A stretch of DNA of 64,000 nt from Taklimakanibacter deserti (GTDB lineage: Bacteria; Pseudomonadota; Alphaproteobacteria; Rhizobiales; Aestuariivirgaceae). Location of the stretch: NCBI GenBank assembly GCA_003574785.1, contig QORU01000006.1:334623-398622 (forward strand), read 5' to 3'. This document shows, one piece after another, positions 1-8,536 of this stretch (position 1 is its first letter; every line of letters begins with the position of its first letter). The notes beneath the pieces were generated by a model. The model was not told the origin of the DNA. It saw nothing but the letters and a program-made list of their open reading frames with translations, and ran no database searches. The translations under genes and the position numbers were made by a program.

Positions 1-117
1 GAAAAGCGCGCCATTGGGCAGCACGCTTGCCGACAATCCTGACGCATTGGCAATTTGCCGGCAGCCGATGTCGCCTTCGCGCGGTGTCGTGAAGCTGGCC
101 GTTGCGTCAGATGTCAT
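1..117 (-). CDS. 5' end of an unidentified CDS (runs off the left edge)
   Basis: An open frame starts at an ATG at 117 and continues off the left edge, giving 39 codons beginning MTSDATASF and containing a CRQIANASGL stretch. It lies 68 nt downstream of the molybdopterin subunit gene on the same strand, so it may be the last gene of that long transcript. Too little is visible to assign a function. The N-terminus faintly recalls glycosyl-hydrolase or phosphorylase-like proteins, but that is only an impression. The reality of the gene rests on strand, spacing and the uninterrupted frame. Confidence 0.4.
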   Translation of the reverse strand, partial: MTSDATASFTTPREGDIGCRQIANASGLSASVLPNGALF

Positions 118-185
118 GCGGCGTCCCCCAAATCATGCCAGCCCGAAGAGAGAAGGAGCGCAGGAGCGCTCGCTTGTCAATCGCT

Positions 186-2405
186 TCAGACACCCATCGC
201 CGCCTTCACCCGCTGGCGCGTCAAGGGCAGATCATGAAGCCGCTTGCCGATGGCATGGCGGATGGCATTGCCGACGGCACCCGCCGTCGGCCCTTGCGCC
301 GCTTCGCCCGTGCCGAGGAAAGGCTGCCCGGGCCGGTCGATGACATGCACCTCGACCGTGTCCGGCACGCTAGCGAAGCGCAGGATTGGATAGCTCGACC
401 AGTCGGTACTGGTGATGCGGGTCCGGTCGAAAGTGACCGCCTCATAGAGCGTCCAGCTGATAGCTTGCAGTATGCCGCCTTGCGTCTGGTTCCTGATCCC
501 GTCGGGATTGACGGCCTGGCCGCTGTCGATGGCCGCCACCGCGCGAGCCACGCGCACGCGCCCCGTGTCGCGTTCGACCTCGACTTCGAGCGCCAGCGCC
601 AGATAGGCGGCGAGCGTCTTGTAGCGCGCGAAGGCAAAGCCCTTGCCGTGATAGGGCGGCATCTCTTTCGCCCAGTCGAAGCGCTCGGCGGCGAGCTCGA
701 CCACCGCCTTGGCGCGCGGGTCGTCCAGATGCTTCAGCCGGAACTCGACCGGATCGGTCCCCGCCATGATCGCAAGCTCGTCGATCGCGCTCTCGATCGC
801 GAACACATTGGCATAGGCGCCAAGGGCTCGAAGTGCCGAGACGCGCACAGGCATGTCGGGCAGGAAATGCCACTGCACCTTCTTGTTCGCGATCGCATAG
901 GGCGGATTGGCGTTGCGGTCGCCATTGCCGGAAGGACTGATCTGCAATTTTGCCGGGCGCGGCGTTGCGGGCGCCGATTTATGGATGCCGGCGAGCAGCG
1001 CCCCCGCACCGCCGGGCCGCGTCGAATGCGTGTTGCTCCACAGATCGAAGCTCCAGCTATCGATGCGGCCATTCGCATCGAGCGAGCCTCTGACTTTCAT
1101 CAGCATAGCCGGGCCGAAAGGCTCCCAGGCATGTTCCTGCTCGCGCATCCATTGCACGCGCACCGGCCGCCCAGTGAGCTTCACGGCGATGAGCGCCGCA
1201 TCGGCCGCCGCGTCGTCGGCGCCATTATGGCCATAGCAGCCCGAGCCTTCCATGTGGATGACCTGCACACGCTCTTCCGGCATCGCCAGCATCTCTGCGA
1301 TCGCCTCGCGGTCGGGGAAGACGCCTTGCGTATGCGACCACACTTTCAGACCCTGGTCCTCGGTCATGAGTGCGACGGCGCAGCTCGGCCCGATCGATCC
1401 ATGGATCTGATAGGGCCGCGTGAAGCGCGCCTCGAACACATCACCGCCGAAGGCTGGTGCCCCTGCCTCGGCAACGGTGCCGACCTCGCGCGCGAGTCCT
1501 TCGAGCACAGGGGGTAGATCGGTCTCGTCCGGCAGCGTCTCGCGCTCGACCCATTGCGCCGCCGCGGCCAGAGCCCGCATGGCGGTCACCGCCTGGTATT
1601 CGCGTTCGGCCACCACGGCGAGAAAATTGCCGTCGCGCAGGACCGAGACCACGCCCGGCATCGCTTCAATGCTTGTGGTATCGACATCGGCAAGCGTCGC
1701 GCCATAGCTCGGCGGCCGCACCACGCGCGCATGCACCATGCCCTCGAGCCTCAGATCCTGCACATAGGCGACGCCGCCCGTGACCTTGCCCGGAATGTCG
1801 ACGCGCGGCAGCGACAGGCCGATGATCCGCAAATCCGAAGGCGCCTTGAGCGCCGATTGCGGTGCGGCCTCGACATGGAGATCGATCGCCGCCGCAAGCT
1901 CGCCATAGCCAGCCTTCCGTCCGTCAGGCGCGGTCACCGTCTTCTGGGCCGCCTTCAGCTCACTTGCGGCAAGGCTGAATCTCTCTGCCGCCTTCGCAAG
2001 CAGGAGCTCGCGCACTTGCGCCGCCGCGTTGCGGATGGCGGTGCCGCTGTTCTGCATCGATTGGCTGCCGGCGGTAAAACCTTCATCTGCCGTGCGGCCG
2101 GTATCGGCGGTCACGAGCTCGATGTCCGGGGGCTCGACATCGAGCTCTTCCGCCGCCACCTGGATGAGCGCCGTCCTGATTCCCTGGCCGAGCTCCGCCT
2201 TGCCGGTGAACACGGTGATCTTCCCGTCCGCATCGATGCGGATCCAGCTGTCGAGGTGACGCGCCTCATCCAGGCTGCCCGGCAGCTTGGGGCCTGCCGG
2301 GGCGGGTTGTGCCGGTTCCTGCGCGCCTGCCGGCACGAGGGAGAAGGAGACGATCAGCGCTGCACCGCCGGTGAGCAGCGCGCGGCGGTTCATTTGCATG
2401 TTCAT
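186..2405 (-). CDS. Molybdopterin-binding subunit of an isoquinoline 1-oxidoreductase/aldehyde oxidase-type hydroxylase
   Basis: Large catalytic subunit (739 aa) of a xanthine-oxidase-family molybdenum hydroxylase of the IorB type. These enzymes hydroxylate N-heterocycles or oxidise aldehydes at a Mo-cytosine-dinucleotide centre. The N-terminus has a twin-arginine signal (NRRALLTGGAALIVSF, arginines at residues 7-8, then an alanine-rich cleavage region), so the complex is probably periplasmic. The C-terminal GTGEAAQGPTAGAVGN holds the conserved glutamate of the Mo active site. The open frame extends to 2753, but the start at 2405 forms a TGATG overlap with the stop of the [2Fe-2S] gene and gives the Tat signal at the correct position. 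With the [2Fe-2S] protein and the triheme cytochrome it would form a three-component dehydrogenase passing electrons to the respiratory chain. The substrate cannot be read from sequence. Confidence 0.9.
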   Translation of the reverse strand: MNMQMNRRALLTGGAALIVSFSLVPAGAQEPAQPAPAGPKLPGSLDEARHLDSWIRIDADGKITVFTGKAELGQGIRTALIQVAAEELDVEPPDIELVTADTGRTADEGFTAGSQSMQNSGTAIRNAAAQVRELLLAKAAERFSLAASELKAAQKTVTAPDGRKAGYGELAAAIDLHVEAAPQSALKAPSDLRIIGLSLPRVDIPGKVTGGVAYVQDLRLEGMVHARVVRPPSYGATLADVDTTSIEAMPGVVSVLRDGNFLAVVAEREYQAVTAMRALAAAAQWVERETLPDETDLPPVLEGLAREVGTVAEAGAPAFGGDVFEARFTRPYQIHGSIGPSCAVALMTEDQGLKVWSHTQGVFPDREAIAEMLAMPEERVQVIHMEGSGCYGHNGADDAAADAALIAVKLTGRPVRVQWMREQEHAWEPFGPAMLMKVRGSLDANGRIDSWSFDLWSNTHSTRPGGAGALLAGIHKSAPATPRPAKLQISPSGNGDRNANPPYAIANKKVQWHFLPDMPVRVSALRALGAYANVFAIESAIDELAIMAGTDPVEFRLKHLDDPRAKAVVELAAERFDWAKEMPPYHGKGFAFARYKTLAAYLALALEVEVERDTGRVRVARAVAAIDSGQAVNPDGIRNQTQGGILQAISWTLYEAVTFDRTRITSTDWSSYPILRFASVPDTVEVHVIDRPGQPFLGTGEAAQGPTAGAVGNAIRHAIGKRLHDLPLTRQRVKAAMGV

Positions 2406-2881
2406 CAGCCGGTCCTCCCCGTTTTCATCACCTGGCCGGCGCGCTTGATCGCCGCGAGGATGCGCATATGCGTGCCGCAGCGGCAAAGATTGGTTCGGAG
2501 CGCATCGCGGATCTCGCGGTCGCTCGGCTCCGGGTTCTTCTGCAGGAGCGCCTGCGCGCTCATCATCATGCCGGGAATGCAATAGCCGCATTGCGCCGCC
2601 TGCATTTCGATGAAGGCGGCCTGGATCGGTGCCGGCGCCTCGATCGTGCCTAAGCCCTCGAGGGTCGTCACCTTGCGCCCTGCGAGCGCCATCACCGGCG
2701 TCACGCAGGAGAGCATGGCTTCGCCGTCGACCATCACCGTGCAGGAGCCGCATTGCCCGAGACCGCAGCCGAATTTCGCCGCATTGAGCTTGAGCTCGTC
2801 GCGCAGCACATAGAGAAGCGGCGTCGCGGGATCGGCGGTGATCTCATGCGTCTTGTTGTTCACATTGAGCGTAACGGCCAT
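2405..2881 (-). CDS. [2Fe-2S] subunit of the molybdenum hydroxylase (IorA type)
   Basis: Small iron-sulfur subunit, 158 aa, without its own signal peptide; in this family it is exported folded with the Tat-carrying large subunit. The plant-ferredoxin-like N-terminal half has cysteines at 39, 44, 47 and 59 (CGLGQCGSC). The helical C-terminal half has the second cluster pattern, cysteines 98, 101, 133 and 135 (CGYC and CRC). These two clusters carry electrons from the Mo centre to the cytochrome. The gene starts 2 nt after the cytochrome gene and overlaps the large subunit by 1 nt, so the three are translationally coupled. Length and all eight cysteines are as expected for the family. Confidence 0.93.
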   Translation of the reverse strand: MAVTLNVNNKTHEITADPATPLLYVLRDELKLNAAKFGCGLGQCGSCTVMVDGEAMLSCVTPVMALAGRKVTTLEGLGTIEAPAPIQAAFIEMQAAQCGYCIPGMMMSAQALLQKNPEPSDREIRDALRTNLCRCGTHMRILAAIKRAGQVMKTGRTG

Positions 2882-2883
2882 TT

Positions 2884-4230
2884 CTACTCCTTCGCGCCCA
2901 CATTCTGGGGCGCCCGTTCGATACCGTCCGCCGGCCTGACCGCGACCTTGTAGTCGCCGCTCCGCGTCTTGCGCACCCTTTCGGCAACACCTTCCCAGTT
3001 GGGCTTGCCGGAGAAGCGCTGGCGCATATAGGCGAGGAGGTCGGCGATCTGCTGGTCGCTGAATGCCGCCGCAAAGCCCGGCATCATTGCGCTCGCTTCG
3101 CCATCCGCCGGCGGCAGGCCGAAGAGCGTCACATTGACGATGTTCTGCGGATTGGGCGAATTCACCGCCGTGCTCAGCCGGAAATCGAGTCCGCCGAAGG
3201 GCGGCGGCCGCCCGCTCTCATGACACATGGCGCAGGCCGATTCATAGATCGCCGCACCTTGCGCCTCGCTGCCGTCGCGGGCCGCAACCGTCGTCACGGC
3301 AGCCGTCTCTTGCACCGCCGCCTGGCGCTGCGTTTCAGGCTTGCCGATCAGCGATGCGACATAGATGGCGATCGCCTCTATATCGCTGTCGGGCAGACTC
3401 GCGAGATTGCCGGTCACCTCGGCCATCGGCCCGCGCGAGACGCCATGCTTCTCGTGCCACCCGTGGCGCAGGAAAAAGGCGAGCGCCGCCTTGTCCCAGG
3501 GCGTCGGCGCCGGCGAGGCTTCATCGATCGCATAGGCGACCCAGCCTTCCGCCTCGCCGCCGGCGAAATGCCGATCCTTGTCTTCGGCACCGAGCTGGTT
3601 GCGCGGCGTGTGGCAGGCGCCGCAATGGCCGAGCCCCTCGGCGAGATAGACGCCGCGATTCCACTCTTCGCTTTGCTTGGGATCGGGCCGGAACGGACCA
3701 TCATCGAGATAGAGGAGCTTCCAGCCGGCGAGCAGCGGGCGGAAGCCGAGCGGGAACATCAGGTCATTGGCGGGCGCTGTCGCCTTCACCGGCTCGCGCG
3801 TCATGAGATAGGCATAGAGGGCGCGGTTGTCGTCGTCGGTCACATGGGTGAAGTGATCATAGGGAAAGGCGGGATAGAGATGCCGCCCTTGCCGGTCGAC
3901 ACCTTCGCGCATCGCGCGCAGAAAGGCCGCTTCCGACCACCGGCCGATGCCGGTCTCTGGGTCGGGCGTAATGTTGGTGGAATGGATCGTGCCGAAGGGT
4001 GTCGGAAGGGCAAGGCCGCCGGCAAAAGCCTTGTCGCCGGGCACGGTGTGGCAGGCGATGCAATTGCCGACCGCGGCAAGCTCGGTGCCTTTCTTGACCA
4101 GAGCCGGGTCGAAATTCTGTGCCGTAACGTCGATAGCTGCGATCTCCGGCCGCCAGGCGAATGCCGCAAACGCTATTCCCACGCAAATGAGGAGGACGGC
4201 CACAAGGCCCAGGATTTTCCAACCGCGCAT
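2884..4230 (-). CDS. Membrane-anchored triheme cytochrome c subunit
   Basis: A 448-aa protein with one N-terminal hydrophobic segment (residues about 7-25) followed by three CXXCH heme sites: CIACH at 57-61, CGACH near 205 and CAMCH near 340. This is the architecture of the cytochrome subunit of membrane-bound alcohol, aldehyde and nicotinate dehydrogenases, which pass electrons from a periplasmic dehydrogenase to quinone or terminal oxidase. It is immediately upstream of the two Mo-hydroxylase subunits with a 2-nt gap, so it is their probable electron acceptor. In some relatives the cytochrome is fused to the Mo subunit; here it is separate. Several ORFs on the other strand are shadows of this gene. 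Confidence 0.92.
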   Translation of the reverse strand: MRGWKILGLVAVLLICVGIAFAAFAWRPEIAAIDVTAQNFDPALVKKGTELAAVGNCIACHTVPGDKAFAGGLALPTPFGTIHSTNITPDPETGIGRWSEAAFLRAMREGVDRQGRHLYPAFPYDHFTHVTDDDNRALYAYLMTREPVKATAPANDLMFPLGFRPLLAGWKLLYLDDGPFRPDPKQSEEWNRGVYLAEGLGHCGACHTPRNQLGAEDKDRHFAGGEAEGWVAYAIDEASPAPTPWDKAALAFFLRHGWHEKHGVSRGPMAEVTGNLASLPDSDIEAIAIYVASLIGKPETQRQAAVQETAAVTTVAARDGSEAQGAAIYESACAMCHESGRPPPFGGLDFRLSTAVNSPNPQNIVNVTLFGLPPADGEASAMMPGFAAAFSDQQIADLLAYMRQRFSGKPNWEGVAERVRKTRSGDYKVAVRPADGIERAPQNVGAKE

Positions 4231-4288
4231 CAGTGCCTGGCAATTCGGCTAAGTCGGGCGACAACGCATGGCGGCGGTGAAAGTTCCG

Positions 4289-4951
4289 TTATACGCCGAT
4301 CGCCTCGACATAGCGGTGGAAGGCTTCGACCTCGCCCTCGAGCGGCTCGCGGCCGGTGAAGCTGCGCAGATAGGCCGGCACCAGCGCCAAGCGGCTTGCC
4401 GTCGGCTCGACGATCTCGAGCGAGTAATAGCCGATCTGCATGAAATAGAGGACGCGCGCCCTGACATAGGCATCGACCTCGTCATAGCCATAGCGCGCGA
4501 ACATGTCGCCGATGGCGGCGACCCGGTCATTGTCGGCGGCATCGATGATCTCGTGGACCTCGGGCGAGCTCCTCGCCCAGGTGCGGATGGCAAAATCGAG
4601 CCGCGGCTGGAACAGATTCTCGTCCACCCAGCATTCGAAGACGTTGAGCACCGCCTGCGTCACGGAGGGTGCCGGCCGCTTCGCCCTTTCGATGATGAAG
4701 CGGGTGTTCTTGTTGCGCCAATGTTCGAGAAGCTGGTCGAGCAGATCCTGGCGGCTCTTGAAATACCAATAGAAGCTCGAGCGCGACACGCCGAGCTTGT
4801 GCCCGAGCGCCAGGATGCGCACGCCCTCGACCCCTTCCGAAATGAGGGTCTCGAGCGCGATATTGAGCCAGTCCTCCCGCGTCGCCTTGATATTGCCGGA
4901 GAGGGCGGCCCGTTGGGCCTCGTTCTTCGCCACGCGGATGATCCTGGCCAT
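4289..4951 (-). CDS. TetR family transcriptional regulator
   Basis: A 220-aa protein with a TetR N-terminal DNA-binding domain at about residues 25-75 (helix-turn-helix around LGHKLGVSRSSFYWYFKS) and a ligand-binding helical C-terminal domain. It starts 6 nt after the soxG stop codon and lies 58 nt before the cytochrome gene, all on one strand, so it is probably co-transcribed with both the sox genes and the Mo-hydroxylase. A regulator inside the operon is the obvious candidate for the duplicated box in the divergent promoter region at 12227-12416. The ligand may be the substrate of either enzyme system. That assignment is inferred from position only. Confidence 0.88.
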   Translation of the reverse strand: MARIIRVAKNEAQRAALSGNIKATREDWLNIALETLISEGVEGVRILALGHKLGVSRSSFYWYFKSRQDLLDQLLEHWRNKNTRFIIERAKRPAPSVTQAVLNVFECWVDENLFQPRLDFAIRTWARSSPEVHEIIDAADNDRVAAIGDMFARYGYDEVDAYVRARVLYFMQIGYYSLEIVEPTASRLALVPAYLRSFTGREPLEGEVEAFHRYVEAIGV

Positions 4952-4957
4952 ACGCTC

Positions 4958-5482
4958 TTACAACGCCAAGGTTTGTTCAAGCCATTTCCACAAATAGGGT
5001 GCTAGCCCGCGATCCACATGGAGGCGCAGGCGATCGCCATGGCCATGGCGGCAGCACAAGGCATTGACCCCGGCGAAAAGGACGGCGGCGCTGGGCGTCG
5101 TCGCCTGGGGATCGAGCGTCATCGCGCGCGCCAGCAGCGAGGCCAGGCCTGGGCCTTCGATCTCGAACATATGCAGACCGGCATCGTGAGCGCTGACCGC
5201 GAAGCCTTCCTCATGCCAGCCAGGCGCGATGTCGAAAGGCGTTTCCGACACCGCCAGGATACGGTCGCGGGCGATGCGCAAAGCGTAGCTCCGGCCGGTC
5301 GCGGTCGCGAGCGCGCCCACTGCTTCAGCCGCCATGCCCGACGCCTTGCTCCAGGCAGCGATGTCACCGCTCACCAGGCATTGGCTGAAGCCCGAAGCCG
5401 AGCGGATCGCGAGGCCTTCCGCCGTGATGACCGCGGTTTTCCAATCGGGCACGGCCGACCACTTTTCGGCGAGATCACGCAT
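4958..5482 (-). CDS. soxG: Sarcosine oxidase gamma subunit
   Basis: Gamma subunit (174 aa) of heterotetrameric sarcosine oxidase, which oxidises sarcosine to glycine and transfers the methyl carbon to tetrahydrofolate (or releases formaldehyde) with formation of peroxide. The start is the ATG at 5482 (MRDLAEKWSAVPDW), which overlaps the end of soxA by 8 nt; a longer frame reaching 5605 lies inside soxA and is not used. SoxG folds like the C-terminal folate-binding half of GcvT-type proteins and is the least conserved subunit, so the call leans on gene order soxB-soxD-soxA-soxG as well as on the sequence. Confidence 0.92.
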   Translation of the reverse strand: MRDLAEKWSAVPDWKTAVITAEGLAIRSASGFSQCLVSGDIAAWSKASGMAAEAVGALATATGRSYALRIARDRILAVSETPFDIAPGWHEEGFAVSAHDAGLHMFEIEGPGLASLLARAMTLDPQATTPSAAVLFAGVNALCCRHGHGDRLRLHVDRGLAPYLWKWLEQTLAL

Positions 5483-8255
5483 TGAGCCGCTCTCCTTCCG
5501 GATCGAAGGCGCAAGGCGGCGTGATCGTCGCGCGCCGGACCGCTCCCAGATGCTGGATGTCAATGGTCTCGCCATGGCGCGATGCGCCGCGCTCGATGAG
5601 CGCAAGCGCGATCGGTCGCTCGAGTGTCGGGCTCATATGGCTCGAGGTCACGAAGCCCTGGCTCCGGATCCTGCCCTTGTCGTGCGCGACGCCATGACTG
5701 CCGGCCGGCAGCGGCGGCTCGCCTTCAGCGACCGCGAGGCCGACGAGTTGCAGGCGGTCGTCCTTGTTGGCGACATCGGTGAAGAGCGAGCGGCGGCCTA
5801 CATAATCGCTCCGCCGCCTGGTACGCGGTCCCGCGACGCCGAGATCATGCGGCATGGTGGTGCCGTCCGTGTCCTTGCCGATGACGATATACCCCTTCTC
5901 GGCGCGCAGGATCATCAGCGCCTCGAGGCCGAGGGTCACCGCATCGAAAGCCTTGCCCGCCTCTTTGAGCCGCGCCCAGAGCGGCTCGGCCCGGTCGGCG
6001 CGGATCGACAGCTCATAGCTGCGGTCGCCGGTGAAGCTCACGCGCGCGATGCGCAGCCTGTCGGCACCGAAGCTACCCTCGCCCACCGCCATATGCGGCA
6101 AATCGCGATCATCGAGCGAGAGGCCGAGATCGAGTGCCGCGAGCAATGGTTTCGATTGCGGACCCGAAACGGTCAGCGTCGCCATCTCGGCCGTGGCATT
6201 GTGGATATGGACCGCCTCGCGGCCAAAGCGATCCTGCCGCCATTCCTCGAGCCTGGCATGCACGGAAGCCACATGCGATGAGGAGCAGGAGACGACGAAG
6301 CGATGCTCGTCCAACCGCACCAAAATGCCGTCATCGAAGACGACGCCCGTTTCCGACAGCATGAAGCCGTAGCGGCAGCGGCCCGGCGTGAGCGTCGACA
6401 TGGTGTTGTAGCAGATGAAGTCGACGAATTCGGCGGCCTTTGGCCCCATCACCTCGATCTTGCCGAGGGTCGAGCCGTCGAACAGCGCCGCCGATTGGCG
6501 CGCCCGCCGGGCCTCTTCCTGGATTGCGCGCTCGGCATCGGCGCCGCCATAATGCGCCGGACGCAGCCAGCCGCCATATTCCTGGAACACAGCACCTTGC
6601 GCGCGATGTACCGTCTCGAGCGGCAGCCGGCGCACCGGCACCATCAATTCTCCGCCATTGAGGCCGGCGAAGCTGGTGAACGGCACCGGCGTGAAAGGCG
6701 GCCGATAGGTGGTGATGCCGGTCTCGGGGACGGAACGCCCGGTGATGCCGGCCATCAGCGCGAGACCCGGCAGGTTCGAGGTCTTGCCCTGATCCGTCGC
6801 CATGCCGAGCGTGGTGTAGCGCTTGAGATGCTCGACCGAGACGAAGTTCTCGCGCGCCGCGAGCGACACATCCTTCGCCGTCACATCGCTCTGATAGTCG
6901 ATCCACACGCGGCCTTTCGCACGCGCATCCGGCCATGTCGCCAGGACGCCGTCCTTGGTTTCGCCCATGGCGGCGCCCACGACCGTGATCCCGTCGACCG
7001 GATCGCCCGGCAGGAAAGCGGCACGCGCTTCGTTCCAGACTGGCTTGCCTTTCGCTTGGGCATAGAGATGAATGGTCGGCGTGGCGCCGCCGGAGACGAG
7101 CACGCAATCGGCAGGCAATGATATGCCGTCATCGAGTGTCACGCCTTCGACACGCATCCGGCCCCGCGCCGACACGATGCTGCGTCCGGCAAGCCACCCC
7201 ACACCCTCTGGCGCGGCGCGCGCCATGTCCTTGCGCATCTCGACCAGCACGACCTCGGCACCCGCCTTGGCGAGCGCACCCGCCACCTCATAGGCGCTGT
7301 CATTATTGGTGGCGATCACGATGCGCCGGCCCACGCGCACGCCATAGCGGCGCAAATAGACGAGCGCCGAATCCGCCGACATGATGCCGGGCAGGTCGTT
7401 ATTGGCGAAGGGCAAAGGCCGCTCGATGGCACCGGTTGCGAGAATGACCTGGCGCGGCCTGACCCGCCACAGCGTGTCCGGACGGCCGTCATGATGGCGC
7501 TGATTCAGGGCGACGAGATTGTGGTCATAGATGCCGAAGGCGGTGGTCGAGGTGAGGACCGGATGGCCGTCACGCTTCAGCGCCGCGACCGTCTCTTCGG
7601 CCCATTGCGGGCCGGGCTTGCCGTCGATCTCGCCGTCGCGATGCAGCAGCGAGCCGCCCCCTATTGATTGCTCATCGACCAGCATGACCGACTTGCCCGC
7701 TTCCGCTGCACGCTTCGCGGCGGCAAGGCCCGCCGAGCCTGCACCCACCACCAGCACGTCGCAGTGATGGTTGACCCGATCGGCGGCTTTCGCCGCTTTC
7801 CAGGTGGGATCGACCTTGCCCAATCCGGCCATGGCGCGGATCCGGGGCTCGAAGCGATGCCAGTCGGGCCACATGAAGGTCTTGTAGTAGAAAGCAGCCG
7901 GAATGAAGCGCGCGAAGCGGTCGAGGAAAGCTCGTGTGTCATGGAGCGCATCGGGCGCGGCGTTGACGCTCCGCGCGATAAGCCCCGGCCGGGCGGGCTC
8001 GGTCGTGGCCCGCATATTCGGGCCACTGCCGGCAATATCGACAAGGGCGTTCGGCTCCTCGACACCCGCCCCCCAGATGCCGCGCGGCCGGTGATATTTG
8101 AAGCTGCGGCCGACGACCGCCACATCATTGGCAAGCAGGGCGGAAGCGATCGTGTCGCCGTGGAAGGCCGCGACCTCGCGCCCGTCGAAGCTGAAGGAGA
8201 TCGCGCGCGAGCGATCAATGGCGCTGCCGCCCGAGGGAAGACGCATCGAGCTCAT
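5475..8255 (-). CDS. soxA: Sarcosine oxidase alpha subunit
   Basis: Alpha subunit (926 aa) of heterotetrameric sarcosine oxidase. Domains in order: a 2Fe-2S_4/BFD-like N-terminal domain (FDGREVAAFHGDTIASALL, then GRSFKYHRPRGI at 49-60), a Rossmann NAD-binding domain with VVGAGSAGLAAA at 169-180, a second pyridine-nucleotide-disulfide-reductase-like segment, and a C-terminal aminomethyltransferase (GcvT) folate-binding domain from about residue 560. The frame stays open to 9005, but the ATG at 8255 forms an ATGA overlap with the soxD stop and gives the normal N-terminus. The complex is cytoplasmic. Electrons from the FAD/FMN centre reach oxygen, and the folate domain captures the one-carbon unit. 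Confidence 0.97.
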   Translation of the reverse strand: MSSMRLPSGGSAIDRSRAISFSFDGREVAAFHGDTIASALLANDVAVVGRSFKYHRPRGIWGAGVEEPNALVDIAGSGPNMRATTEPARPGLIARSVNAAPDALHDTRAFLDRFARFIPAAFYYKTFMWPDWHRFEPRIRAMAGLGKVDPTWKAAKAADRVNHHCDVLVVGAGSAGLAAAKRAAEAGKSVMLVDEQSIGGGSLLHRDGEIDGKPGPQWAEETVAALKRDGHPVLTSTTAFGIYDHNLVALNQRHHDGRPDTLWRVRPRQVILATGAIERPLPFANNDLPGIMSADSALVYLRRYGVRVGRRIVIATNNDSAYEVAGALAKAGAEVVLVEMRKDMARAAPEGVGWLAGRSIVSARGRMRVEGVTLDDGISLPADCVLVSGGATPTIHLYAQAKGKPVWNEARAAFLPGDPVDGITVVGAAMGETKDGVLATWPDARAKGRVWIDYQSDVTAKDVSLAARENFVSVEHLKRYTTLGMATDQGKTSNLPGLALMAGITGRSVPETGITTYRPPFTPVPFTSFAGLNGGELMVPVRRLPLETVHRAQGAVFQEYGGWLRPAHYGGADAERAIQEEARRARQSAALFDGSTLGKIEVMGPKAAEFVDFICYNTMSTLTPGRCRYGFMLSETGVVFDDGILVRLDEHRFVVSCSSSHVASVHARLEEWRQDRFGREAVHIHNATAEMATLTVSGPQSKPLLAALDLGLSLDDRDLPHMAVGEGSFGADRLRIARVSFTGDRSYELSIRADRAEPLWARLKEAGKAFDAVTLGLEALMILRAEKGYIVIGKDTDGTTMPHDLGVAGPRTRRRSDYVGRRSLFTDVANKDDRLQLVGLAVAEGEPPLPAGSHGVAHDKGRIRSQGFVTSSHMSPTLERPIALALIERGASRHGETIDIQHLGAVRRATITPPCAFDPEGERLNA

Positions 8256-8521
8256 TTCGCCTCGCTCGTGTCGGCGATCGCCGTCGCGGTGTGGACTTTG
8301 TGGCTGATACTGTCGCGCTCCATCACGAAGAACTCGCCGCAGGTCATATGCAGCCAGACTTCGCGCGCGGCGCCCTTCGGATTGGCGCGCATGTAAAGAT
8401 AGTTCGCCCAGTCTTCGGCCGGCACATCGGCGCCGTCGGGCCTGAGGTTTCCGGCTTCGCCGCCATAATGGAATTCGCTCTCGGCGCGCGGGCCGCAGAA
8501 AGGACAGATGAAGATCTGCAT
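8252..8521 (-). CDS. soxD: Sarcosine oxidase delta subunit
   Basis: Small delta subunit, 89 aa, starting MQIFICPFCGPRAESEF. The CPFC pair near the N-terminus, a histidine at 18 and the later HMTCGEFF segment match the zinc-binding ligand set of SoxD, which plugs a surface of the SoxA/SoxB dimer. It begins 15 nt after the soxB stop codon and overlaps soxA by 4 nt. The size matches the family. Confidence 0.96.
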   Translation of the reverse strand: MQIFICPFCGPRAESEFHYGGEAGNLRPDGADVPAEDWANYLYMRANPKGAAREVWLHMTCGEFFVMERDSISHKVHTATAIADTSEAK

Positions 8522-8536
8522 CGTTCTCTCCTTGTC

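Noticed and set aside
102..1517. 471-codon plus-strand frame at the left end
   Set aside because: Antisense to the Mo subunit, His/Arg/Asp-rich with no domain; a shadow frame.
186..2753. Mo subunit starting at 2753
   Set aside because: That extension overlaps nearly the whole [2Fe-2S] gene; the start at 2405 supplies both the Tat signal and the TGATG coupling.
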